From the NCBI RefSeq assembly GCF_000685075.1, contig NZ_BAYD01000112.1:1-33977 (forward strand): DNA of 33,977 nt, written 5' to 3'. This DNA comes from Paraburkholderia oxyphila NBRC 105797 (lineage in GTDB: Bacteria; Pseudomonadota; Gammaproteobacteria; Burkholderiales; Burkholderiaceae). Shown piece by piece: positions 26,716-33,844 of this stretch (position 1 is the stretch's first letter; each line of letters opens with the position of its first letter). A model generated the notes under the pieces. The model was not told where the DNA came from. It did not search any database and saw only the letters and a list, made by a program, of their open reading frames with translations. A program made the translations under genes and the position numbers.

Positions 26716-27558
26716 CGGGTGACGAACGCAACGGACTCAAAGCGCGAGGATCGCGGCGGTGGCGTACAGACTGTCGAGACTGTGGTCAATGTACTCAACG
26801 CCTTTATTGGTGCTGAGTCGATGCCGATGCTAAAGATTATTGCCGAGCGCGCGGATATGCATCCGGCCAAGGTTCACCGTTACCTGGCCAGCTTCTCCAA
26901 GACCGGCTACGCACGTCAAGATCCGCTTTCTGGACGGTACAGGCTGGGACCGGCGGCATTGCGATTGGCCTATGCAGCAATGGACGCCGTTCCAGTGGTT
27001 CCAATCGCTCGTCCCGTGCTGAAAGAATTGAGCGAGGTCCACCGCTGTTCCGCGTTTTTGGCTTTGTGGAGCGACGCCGGGCCCCGAATCGTTCTCCAGG
27101 AGAAAGAGAGCTCTCCGATTATGATTGCTGCTCACGTCGGGAGCATTCTTCCGCTGTTGTCGTCATCAGCCGGCCGAACATTCGCTGCGTGGCTACCCCG
27201 AACGGTCATTGCCCGCCTGCTGAGGCACGAATTGGCCCGTCTGGAGAAGAGTCCGCTTCCCGATTGCCCCACCAACCTGGCGGAAGCAGAAGTTCTGTTC
27301 GACGATATTCGCCGCCGTCGGCTGGCTCGCATCACTGGGCCTTTGAGCGCGGCAGCTAAGGGGCTAAGCGCACCCGTATTCGACGCGGAAGGTCACATTT
27401 GCGCGGTGATTACCATGCTGAGCCAAGCCGAAAACTTCGACACGAACTGGAGCGGTCAGATCTCGGCCGCTCTAGGCAAAGCCACCGCGGATATCTGCTC
27501 GGCCCTGCAACCAAGCACGAATGAATACGCGCCCCGTGCTTTGGGCCGCAAATCATAG
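26716..27558 (+). CDS. IclR-family transcriptional regulator (second copy)
   Basis: About 280 residues. The helix-turn-helix is in LKIIAERADMHPAKVHRYLASF and the wing in GYARQDPLSGRYRLG. The effector domain has GRTFAAWLPRTV and GLSAPVFDAEGHICAVITML. The GTG at 26716 follows AGGGGGG at good spacing. ATGs at 26701 and 26704 are alternatives. It is close to the first IclR throughout, pointing to duplication within this gene cluster. It lies downstream of and in the same direction as the 6-oxocamphor-hydrolase-like gene, probably in one transcription unit. Confidence 0.93.
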   Translation, partial: RVTNATDSKREDRGGGVQTVETVVNVLNAFIGAESMPMLKIIAERADMHPAKVHRYLASFSKTGYARQDPLSGRYRLGPAALRLAYAAMDAVPVVPIARPVLKELSEVHRCSAFLALWSDAGPRIVLQEKESSPIMIAAHVGSILPLLSSSAGRTFAAWLPRTVIARLLRHELARLEKSPLPDCPTNLAEAEVLFDDIRRRRLARITGPLSAAAKGLSAPVFDAEGHICAVITMLSQAENFDTNWSGQISAALGKATADICSALQPSTNEYAPRALGRKS

Positions 27559-27570
27559 GGGCTGCGCGGT

Positions 27571-27620
27571 CACTGATCGGCCTATTCGGGCCGCTCGGGG
27601 CTCGACCACGCCGATCAGTG
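27571..27620. terminator. Inverted repeat between convergent genes
   Basis: Perfect 11-bp arms CACTGATCGGC (27571-27581) and GCCGATCAGTG (27610-27620) sit between the convergent stops of the second IclR gene and the SDR fragment. A bidirectional terminator is likely from its position, although there is no T run. Confidence 0.55.
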
Positions 27621-27643
27621 GTACTGCGGCCAAGCGTTCGAGC

Positions 27644-27801
27644 CTAGTCGCAAAACGTCCCTCCCTTCACATCGATCACTGTTCCTGTTATCCCGCTCGC
27701 ATCGGCGGAGACGAGAAATCTAACGGCATTGGCGATGTCCTCAGAAAGGCCGAGTCGTCGTACCGGGACTCTGGCAATATATTCGCAATCAATAGATGGG
27801 G
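27644..27801 (-). pseudogene. C-terminal fragment of an SDR dehydrogenase, truncated by IS21
   Basis: About 50 residues of the end of a classical SDR remain: CEYIARVPVRRLGLSEDIAN, then AVRFLVSADASGITG and TVIDVKGGTFCD. The frame is cut at the IS21 left end. The rest of the gene should lie right of the IS. In the 133 bp available there, a minus-strand frame reads YCVAPGRTV, like the SDR VAPG loop, but one base out of frame with LKSAAPSIDCEYIARV across the reconstructed junction. The gene may therefore already have been frameshifted, or that match is chance. Confidence 0.8.
27795..27801. repeat. Left copy of the IS21 target-site duplication
   Basis: GATGGGG directly outside the left terminal repeat, identical to 33838-33844 on the right. 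Perfect duplication supports a single, fairly recent transposition event rather than assembly of two elements. Confidence 0.9.
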
Positions 27802-27803
27802 TG

Positions 27804-28020
27804 CGTATTTCGGCGAAGCCGAACACGGATTTCGGTTGAAGTCGAACAGGGTTTCCGGAGGAAGGTGAACAGCCGTTTCGCTTGAAGTCGAACGGTTTCG
27901 GGGGTATTCCGGAATCGGTGTTCGGCGGTCCGAAACGCGTGTTCATCTTCCCGAAATCGGTGTTCAGCCCGCCGAAACGGCTGTTCACTCCGCCGAAATG
28001 CGTGTTCGGTGGGCCGAAAC
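27804..28020. repeat. Transposase-binding repeat array at the IS21 left end
   Basis: Four units beginning GAAC start at 27821, 27844, 27867 and 27890, with a 23-bp period. They are followed by oppositely oriented units of the CGAAA(C/T)G...TGTTC kind starting at 27910, 27931, 27952, 27973, 27994 and 28015, with a 21-bp period. The right end has only about two units (from 33793 and 33815). Multiple end repeats that bind IstA are known for IS21 elements. This left end is unusually long. Confidence 0.8.
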
Positions 28021-28103
28021 GAAAGGCGCGGTTTCGGTTGGCGGTACTGCGGATGGCTCAATCGGCCGGCGGTTAAGGTTGCTCCTTTTGGGAGAAACCG
28101 ACG

Positions 28104-28883
28104 ATGCCGGCTCACCGGACGACCATGCGCAAAATAAAAGATGTGCTTCGCCTGAAATGGACCTGTAATCTGTCTCACCGGCAGGTGAGCGGCGCGCTCG
28201 GCGTCGGGCTCGGTACCATTACCCAATATTTGCAGCTTGCCGCCTCGGCCGGCCTGGACTGGGCGAAGATCGAGCCGCTGTCCGAGGCAGAGCTGGAGCA
28301 GTTGCTCGTCAACGGAGCAGTTCCGACGACGGCCGCCGGCAAGCGCATGGAGCCTGACTGCGCCTGGATTCATCGGGAGTTGCGCCGCAAAGGCGTGACG
28401 TTGCAACTGCTGTGGGAAGAGTACGTCGGCGCGAACCCCGGCCAGAAGACCTTGCGCTACACGCAGTTCTGTCAGCGATACAAGGACTGGGCCCAGACGT
28501 TGAAGCGGTCGATGCCCCAGCAACATTACGCCGGCGAGAAGTTGTTCGCCGACTACGCCGGGCAAACGGTGCCGATTCTCGATCGCACCGGCGGCATTGC
28601 GTTCAAGGCGCACATCTTCGTCGCCGTGCTCGGCGCATCGAATTACACGTATGCGTGCGCCACGCGTTCGGAAGCAACACCCGACTGGATCGGCGGCCTC
28701 ATTGACGCGATGGAGTTCTGCGGCGGCGTGCCAAGGCTGCTTGTGCCTGACAACCCGAGGGCACTGATCTCGAACGCCGACCGCTATGAACCCACGCTCG
28801 GCCTGACCACGCAGGACTTCGTGAGCCATTACGGTACCGCAATGCTGCCGGCGCGCCCGCGCAAACCGAAGGATAAGGAGTAG
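28104..28883 (+). pseudogene. istA: istA, 5' part (IS21 transposase, interrupted)
   Basis: The first 256 codons of the IS21 transposase. The N-terminal helix-turn-helix region (LSHRQVSGALGVGLGTITQY) is followed by the DDE core: Asp150 in LFADYAG and Asp216 in LLVPDN. After MLPARPRKPK the frame enters the nested element and stops at 28883, before the catalytic Glu. Transposition by this copy therefore needs a protein made elsewhere, or excision of the insert. The left 23/21-bp repeat array lies just upstream, and GGGAG precedes the ATG. Confidence 0.93.
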
Positions 28884-28886
28884 GTT

Positions 28887-30968
28887 TCACATTGCACCTT
28901 GTCCGGTAGTTGGAGCGGCGATGAAGGTTGCTTGTGTTGCTTTGCGTCCACCCGTGCCTCTTATGAGCAGGACATTCCCTGGAGGTTCGTACAGGCAGCG
29001 GTGATCATGCCCGTAAACCTGCCGTCGCAGAAGTCCTTGGCGACCCCATTGATGGACGGTGGTCTGGCTCACTTTGAACTGCGCGGCGAGCTCGGCGCCG
29101 GTAAGCAGGCCGCGCGAGCGCAGTCGCTCAAATCGACTTGACAGTCCATAGGTGGTCCGCACCAGCGCGACCTTCCTGGCGGTAAATGCCTGCTGCTGCC
29201 AGTTTGTATATCCAAGTTCATTGAGTCGCGTGGCGACCTGCTGATCGGTACACGTTTCGAGAAGCTCATCGATAACCGTTACGACGGCCGGTTGTGTCTT
29301 GCGTACAAGTGCCATCGGCCTGGGTTTGTCGACCGCCAGTGAAGTCGTCCGGCCACCCCGGAAACGCACGTGGATCGAGACCTTCTCCGACTTCATAAGA
29401 GTGACGTCTTCGATAAGCAGTCCGAGCATGCGCTTGCGCTCGACGGATTCGACGCGCCTATCGTTCCAGACGGCGGCGAAGTCATCTGCAAGAGCGCGGA
29501 TACGCGCGCGAGCCTCATCTCCAAGCAGATCCTGGTCTGACCGGCGTTGCCGATCGTGTTCCTGCTGCAGCGCGTCCAGTCGACGTAGGCGATCGTTCCA
29601 ATCGGCTTCCAGCGCATCGGCAACCATCCGGTTTGCTGGATCGACATTCATGTAGCGACGGCGGGCGAGTTCGGCTTCGTATCGCGCGCGTTCCAGTTGC
29701 TTCAGACGCATGGAATCGGCCTGCTCAATACGTCCGGCAATCTCGTCCTCGACTGCGAGCGCTACTTCGATGGCTGCCGGCCCAACTGTCTCCAGGAGCA
29801 ACGCACTGATTGCATCATCGATCGCGCGCCCACGTATCGACTGGCATGGTTTGCCCGCATCGTGAGCAGCAACGTCGTGACATACGTAGTACGGCTCCAT
29901 CCTGTCGCTTACCTTCTGATAGCGCACACGCATGCGATTGCCGCAAATGCCGCAGATGACGCGCCCCTGCAGCAGTCCATCCCCTTCGCGAGGGACCGTA
30001 CCTCGCACGAGCGAACCGAATCCGTTCGCGCTTTGCCTGAGCGTCACCTGATTGCGCTCGAATTCGTCCCAGTCTATGTAGCCGATGTGGGCATCGCGTA
30101 TGAGAACCTGCCAGTCGGATTGCGCGACCTTCAGTTGCGTGCTCGTCAAGTCGGCCTTGCGTCCAGTTCTCGTCCGACCGTACACAAAGGCACCCGCATA
30201 TCGGGGATTGTGGAGGATCTGCAGAACACGCGATGTGTTCAGTGCGCCCCAGTGCATTTCGCCTTTGCCGATACCGCGGCGAATCCGGCGCGGGAAGGAC
30301 CAGCCTTCGCGACGGAAGCGTCGTACAACCATGCTTGCCGAGTGCGTTTGCCGGTAGGTATCGAACAGCAGTCGCAGGCTCGCGTGGATTTGCTGGTCCG
30401 GGTCGAGCACAACCGATCCGTTTGGATGGTAGACCAGCCCGACGGGAAGTGGCAGTTCGAGTTCGCCACGTCGCGCCTTGTTGCGCATCCCACCCTGCAA
30501 CCGCGCGTTCAGCACGTGCAGCTCCGCCTCGCTCATGGTTCCCTTCAGGCCGAGCAGCAGGCGGTCGTTGAAGTAAGCCGGATCATATACGCCGTCTTCG
30601 TCGAGAATCAGGGTGTGGGTCAGTGCCGCAAGTTCGATGAGCCGATGCCAATCGGCGTTGTTGCGCGCCAGACGAGATACCTCAAGTCCGAGTACGATGC
30701 CGGCGTGGCCTATGGCGACCTCCGAAACCAGTTGCTGGAACCCGTCCCGGTGTTCTGCGCTTGCACCGGACAGGCCAAGATCAGTGTCGATAACGTGGAT
30801 GCGCTCTATGGGCCAGCCCAGCGACACGGCGCGCTCACGTAAAGCGTACTGGCGCTTCGTACTCTCGGTGTTCTCAAAGACCTGGCGTAGTGACGATTGC
30901 CGCACATAGAGGAAGGCATCACGGCGCAAGTGGTCGTGCGTAACCTTCTGATACCGTTCAGTAGACAT
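28887..30968 (-). CDS. Large serine recombinase
   Basis: About 693 residues. The N-terminal resolvase domain has AFLYVRQSS, with Ser25 as the likely nucleophile, and VLGLEVSRLARNNADWHRL. A recombinase domain follows (HNPRYAGAFVYGRTRTGRKA), then a zinc ribbon (CGICGNRMRVRY and a second Cys pair after YVCHD), a coiled-coil-like stretch rich in Leu/Arg/Glu and a C-terminal helix-turn-helix (LTGAELAAQFKVSQTTVHQW). The ATG at 30968 has GGAG seven bases before it and overlaps the end of the frameshift extension of the upstream gene (stop at 30958), so translation is likely coupled. It should catalyse integration and excision of its element at GATAAGG. Confidence 0.93.
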   Translation of the reverse strand: MSTERYQKVTHDHLRRDAFLYVRQSSLRQVFENTESTKRQYALRERAVSLGWPIERIHVIDTDLGLSGASAEHRDGFQQLVSEVAIGHAGIVLGLEVSRLARNNADWHRLIELAALTHTLILDEDGVYDPAYFNDRLLLGLKGTMSEAELHVLNARLQGGMRNKARRGELELPLPVGLVYHPNGSVVLDPDQQIHASLRLLFDTYRQTHSASMVVRRFRREGWSFPRRIRRGIGKGEMHWGALNTSRVLQILHNPRYAGAFVYGRTRTGRKADLTSTQLKVAQSDWQVLIRDAHIGYIDWDEFERNQVTLRQSANGFGSLVRGTVPREGDGLLQGRVICGICGNRMRVRYQKVSDRMEPYYVCHDVAAHDAGKPCQSIRGRAIDDAISALLLETVGPAAIEVALAVEDEIAGRIEQADSMRLKQLERARYEAELARRRYMNVDPANRMVADALEADWNDRLRRLDALQQEHDRQRRSDQDLLGDEARARIRALADDFAAVWNDRRVESVERKRMLGLLIEDVTLMKSEKVSIHVRFRGGRTTSLAVDKPRPMALVRKTQPAVVTVIDELLETCTDQQVATRLNELGYTNWQQQAFTARKVALVRTTYGLSSRFERLRSRGLLTGAELAAQFKVSQTTVHQWGRQGLLRRQVYGHDHRCLYEPPGNVLLIRGTGGRKATQATFIAAPTTGQGAM

Positions 30969-31251
30969 GGGCGAGCTCCGAATGGGTCCGTAGAACGAGG
31001 TTGGCCAGCAAACGCACAAACTCGTCGCCAGCCGGAAGTGCGTCCATACGCTGCGCCTGGTGACGCAAGGTGGTGTCTATGGCCGCCGTTGACTTCACGA
31101 GTACAGGAAGTCCATGCAGCATCCCGTGATAGCGCAGTGCTGCGGCGCCCTCGGCGCGCGGGGTGCCGTCGATCACCGCATCGCGTAGGGCCTCGTAAGC
31201 GGCAGTCAAGGCTTGCGCGAAGGGGACGGCGGCAACGGTTGGCTCTACGGT
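30958..31251 (-). CDS. Frameshift extension of the helix-turn-helix protein
   Basis: 97 codons plus stop in the -1 frame relative to the upstream helix-turn-helix gene, entered at an A9 run: TVEPTVAAVPFAQALTAAYE, LRDAVIDGTPRAEG, then RYHGMLHGLPVLVKS and LLANLVLRTHSELAHVY. The codon pattern looks real and the stop overlaps the recombinase start. There is no good start codon with a ribosome site at its head, so -1 slippage on AAAAAAAAA is the simplest way to express it. The fused product would be about 245 residues. Confidence 0.65.
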   Translation of the reverse strand, partial: TVEPTVAAVPFAQALTAAYEALRDAVIDGTPRAEGAAALRYHGMLHGLPVLVKSTAAIDTTLRHQAQRMDALPAGDEFVRLLANLVLRTHSELAHVY

Positions 31252-31697
31252 TTTTTTTTGCGCGCGATTGCGCGTTCGATGCTGCGGGGGTGGACCGAGA
31301 TGCCGAGCTCGGATTCCAGTTGCTCGGCTAGCGCCCGGGCGTGAATCGCGCCATCGCCTTCGAGATGTCGTTCGACGAACGCCATCGCCTCGAAATTGAG
31401 CTTGTGTGCTCCCTTGGGCCCACGCTGCTTCGGAACGAGTCCTGCCAAGCCATCGCGAGCAAACGCGGCCTCGGCCTGATAGAAGGTTGGCCGTGACATG
31501 CCGAACAGGGCCGCAGCGTCGGCCTTCGATGCGCCGTCGACGCTGACATGGCGCAGCATCTCGTACTTGACTTGAATCAAGTCGCGGGCGTCGAAAAAAT
31601 CGTTCGACTGGAACCAGGGTGCCTGCACCCGCTCGGGATGGGGATTCAGTACGCCGAGGCGCCTGAGGCGTTCCAGCTTTGGATCGGGCTTGGTCAA
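31245..31697 (-). CDS. Helix-turn-helix protein of the recombinase element
   Basis: About 150 residues from a TTG at 31697 (MTKPDPKLERL). A longer TTG start at 31757 would lie inside the predicted promoter. The helix-turn-helix is in ADAAALFGMSRPTFYQAEAA, followed by GLAGLVPKQRGPKGAHKL and a second, winged-helix-like part AEQLESELGISVHPRSIERA. It ends IARKKKP just after nine consecutive A's (31259-31251). Such proteins commonly precede large serine recombinases and may be directionality factors or regulators, though I know of no proven role. Confidence 0.8.
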   Translation of the reverse strand: MTKPDPKLERLRRLGVLNPHPERVQAPWFQSNDFFDARDLIQVKYEMLRHVSVDGASKADAAALFGMSRPTFYQAEAAFARDGLAGLVPKQRGPKGAHKLNFEAMAFVERHLEGDGAIHARALAEQLESELGISVHPRSIERAIARKKKP

Positions 31698-31718
31698 GAT
31701 CGCTGCACCGGTGCAAAG

Positions 31719-31757
31719 TATGTAATTTAAAATATGCCGCACATGTGTCAATGTCAA
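31719..31757 (-). promoter_or_regulatory. Promoter of the helix-turn-helix gene
   Basis: On the minus strand two TTGACA hexamers are in tandem (31757-31746). AT-rich -10 candidates (TATTTT, TAAATT) follow at 16-17 bp. Confidence 0.5.
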
Positions 31758-31841
31758 GGCCGGCCTGCGTTCGAATGTACTGTGATAGGCGGGACAAAAT
31801 GGACATGTCGCTACGATTGTCTTGAGCGCGCGAATCTAATG

Positions 31842-31884
31842 CGGCGTAATTTAACTTACACGTACGGCGTAATTTACTTGACAC
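31842..31884. repeat. Direct repeat upstream of the helix-turn-helix gene
   Basis: CGGCGTAATTTAACTTACAC (31842-31861) and CGGCGTAATTTACTTGACAC (31865-31884) repeat with a 23-bp period. A partial third copy, GTAATTTA, is at 31722-31729 near the promoter. The second copy contains the DUF5372 stop codon. They look like binding sites for the helix-turn-helix protein or the recombinase. Confidence 0.6.
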
Positions 31885-32152
31885 GACCCAGGACCTCCGG
31901 CCTCAGGTCGTCGATTAGCGCGCGCAGCCTCCGAAGGTCGTCGACACGAAAGGCGGAGCGCCCCGCCGCAGCCTGTGCGAACGCGTCCGGCTCATCCACG
32001 TTCGTCCATGAGGCCAGTATTGATACCAGCTGGCCATGTTCGTCGTAGAACATGACGCGGTCCTCTCCCCAGTTGATGCGCCGGGTAGCCAGCTGGATTC
32101 GTGTACCGCGTCGCGGGTGAAAGGGGTGGGTGATCTCGACCGTTACGGCCGT
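31874..32152 (-). CDS. DUF5372 family protein, start unresolved
   Basis: About 92 residues read TAVTVEITHPFHPRRGTRIQ, LATRRINWGEDRVMFYDEHG, then ASWTNVDEPDAFAQAAAGRS and AFRVDDLRRLRALIDDL. The HPFHP and NWGEDRV motifs are those of DUF5372 proteins, small partners of large serine recombinases in this type of element. No ATG, GTG or TTG lies in frame before the conserved region; the first Met is in RVMFYDE. Translation would need a rare start codon, or the gene lost its start when the element integrated. Function unknown. Confidence 0.65.
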   Translation of the reverse strand, partial: TAVTVEITHPFHPRRGTRIQLATRRINWGEDRVMFYDEHGQLVSILASWTNVDEPDAFAQAAAGRSAFRVDDLRRLRALIDDLRPEVLGRVK

Positions 32153-32187
32153 GCAACCGTCGTCACGACAAGCAGTTGCTGACTTAC

Positions 32188-32973
32188 GATAAGGCGAAGG
32201 TCGAGGTCGGCGTACAGATCGTCGAACGATGGATTCTCGCCCGCCTCCGGAATTACCGGTTCTACAGTCTGGCCGAACTGAACAAGGCGATCGCCGGGTT
32301 GATCAACGACCTGAATACGCGGCCGTTCAAGAAGCTCGATGGCACTCGACGCGAGTGGTTCGAGCGGCTCGACAAACCTGCACTGCGCCCGCTGCCGACG
32401 CGTCGCTACGAAATCGCCACCTTCCAGAAGTGCCGCGTCAACATTGACGCGCACATCGAGGTCGACGGTCATTACTACAGCGCACCGCACGGCCTTGTGC
32501 GTCAGGAAGTCCACGCGCGCGTGACGCGTTACGGTGTGGAAGTCCTGCACGGCGGCAAGCGCGTCGCCGCCCACGCTCGCAGTCGGCTCAAGGGGAAGTA
32601 CACCACCGTGGCCGAGCATATGCCTGCGGCTTACCGCGCCCACATGGAATGGACCCCGAGCCGGTTGCTGAACTGGGGCGCATCGATCGGCGTCAGCGCC
32701 GAGGCGATCGTCAGGCATTTGCTGACGAACCGTCCGCACCCGGAAATGGGATACCGCGCCTGCCTGGGTCTGCTGTCGCTGTCGCGCAAGTACGGCAAGG
32801 ACCGGCTGGAAGCGGCGTGCCAGCGCGCACTCGTGATTGGCGCGCCGACCCAGCGGTCTGTGCGCACCATCCTGCAAACCGGTTCCGACAAGCAGCCACT
32901 GCCACAAAGCGGGGCCACCGAATGGCAGTCGCCCCTGCACGAGAACGTGCGAGGGCCCAAGTATTACCACTGA
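32188..32973 (+). pseudogene. istA: istA, 3' part (IS21 transposase, interrupted)
   Basis: The remaining 261 codons of istA, starting DKAKVEVGVQIVERWILARL, where the Glu of KVE is the third DDE residue. The C-terminal part has DTRPFKKL-like NDLNTRPFKKLDG, VNIDAHIEVDGHYYSAPHGL and a DNA-binding tail. Joined to the 5' part it would give 517 residues, a normal IstA length. It has no promoter or start of its own, so it is not expected to be made alone. The stop is 15 bp before istB. Confidence 0.92.
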
Positions 32974-32988
32974 CCCAAGGAGGTCACG

Positions 32989-33738
32989 ATGTTGATGCAG
33001 CAAACCCTCTCCCAGCTCAAGGCGCTCAAGCTGGACGGCATGGCTCGCGCGTTCGAGGAACAGGCGGCGCTGACGGCCAGCACGAGCCTGTCGTTCGAGG
33101 AACGCTTCGGCATGGTCGTGGATCGTGAGATCGCCTGGCGCGATACCCGGCGGCTCGAGCGATTGCTCAAGTCTGCGAAACTCAAGAATCCACAAGCCTG
33201 CGTTGAGGACATCGAGTACCGGCAGAGCCGTGGGCTCGACAAGAGTATCGTCGCCCAACTCGCCAGCTGTGACTGGATCCGCAATGCACAGAACCTCATC
33301 CTGACAGGGCCAACTGGCGCCGGAAAAACATGGATCGCCTGCGCCTTCGGCCAGCAGGCCTGTCGACAGGGCTTCTCCGTGCTGTATGTGCGCGTCGCGC
33401 GGCTGTTCGAGGAATTGAAAATCGCTCACGGCGACGGCAGCTTCACACGTCGGCTCGCGCAGCTCGCCAAGATGGACGTCCTGTTGCTCGACGACTGGGG
33501 ACTGCAGGACGTCGACCAGGGCGCGCGCAACGATCTGCTCGAAGTGCTCGACGATCGCGTCGGCACGCGATCCACGATCATCACAAGCCAATTGCCCCTT
33601 GAACACTGGCACGCCTGGCTGCAAGACCCGACTCTCGCCGACGCAATCCTCGACCGCCTCGTCCATCAGGCTCACAAGCTTCCGTTGAAGGGCGATTCGA
33701 TGCGCAAGAAGAACGCGCCTGATCAAAAAGTAGCCTGA
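32989..33738 (+). CDS. istB: IstB, AAA+ ATPase helper of the IS21 transposase
   Basis: 249 residues. Walker A is GPTGAGKT and Walker B is DVLLLDDWG, followed by the sensor region STIITSQLP. The N-terminal helical part (LSQLKALKLDGMARAFEEQ) is typical. It forms a filament on target DNA and recruits IstA. AAGGAGG precedes the ATG. The gene is intact, but with istA split it depends on another copy of the IS for movement. The insert may also reduce its transcription from the istA promoter. Confidence 0.97.
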   Translation: MLMQQTLSQLKALKLDGMARAFEEQAALTASTSLSFEERFGMVVDREIAWRDTRRLERLLKSAKLKNPQACVEDIEYRQSRGLDKSIVAQLASCDWIRNAQNLILTGPTGAGKTWIACAFGQQACRQGFSVLYVRVARLFEELKIAHGDGSFTRRLAQLAKMDVLLLDDWGLQDVDQGARNDLLEVLDDRVGTRSTIITSQLPLEHWHAWLQDPTLADAILDRLVHQAHKLPLKGDSMRKKNAPDQKVA

Positions 33739-33837
33739 TCTCGAACACTCGCAGTACAATCTAAGCACTACGCAGCACCTCCCTCCTGGCCTGTTCGACT
33801 TCACCGAAACGGGCGTTCAACTTCCCCGAAATACGCA

Positions 33838-33844
33838 GATGGGG
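33838..33844. repeat. Right copy of the IS21 target-site duplication
   Basis: GATGGGG directly outside the right terminal repeat, identical to 27795-27801. Confidence 0.9.

Larger units (their letters stand above)
28872..32194 (-). mobile_element. Serine-recombinase element inserted in istA
   Basis: The direct repeat GATAAGG is found at both ends (28872-28878 and 32188-32194). Joining istA at one copy gives RKPK-DKAKVEVGVQ in frame, the normal IstA sequence, so the insert is exactly 3316 bp plus the shared 7-bp core. It carries, on the minus strand, a DUF5372 gene, a helix-turn-helix gene with a frameshift extension, and a large serine recombinase whose stop is 8 bp from the core. This is the layout of a site-specifically integrated element. 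Confidence 0.88.
27802..33837 (+). mobile_element. IS21-family insertion sequence carrying a nested recombinase element
   Basis: Terminal inverted repeats begin TGCGTATTTCGG at 27802 and at 33837 read inward, and match imperfectly for about 60 bp. The element is flanked by a direct repeat GATGGGG (27795-27801 and 33838-33844), a 7-bp target duplication as expected for the family. Inside are istA, split by a second element, and istB. Without the nested insert the IS would be about 2.7 kb. Confidence 0.93.

Noticed and set aside
27910..28020. Possible CRISPR array from the 21-bp periodic units
   Set aside because: There are no spacers of the usual size and no cas genes. The units are degenerate and part of an IS21 end.
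27789..28829. 346-codon minus-strand ORF across the IS21 left end and istA
   Set aside because: It reads through the terminal repeats and the complement of istA and has no independent support.
29697..30842. 381-codon plus-strand ORF opposite the recombinase
   Set aside because: Antisense shadow of the serine recombinase gene, whose motifs are unmistakable.
30958..31884. Whole 308-codon frame read as one protein
   Set aside because: Only its last 97 codons look like protein. The earlier part overlaps the helix-turn-helix gene out of frame.
32143..33804. 553-codon minus-strand ORF opposite istA and istB
   Set aside because: It is an antisense shadow of istA/istB in high-GC DNA, and no family resemblance is seen.
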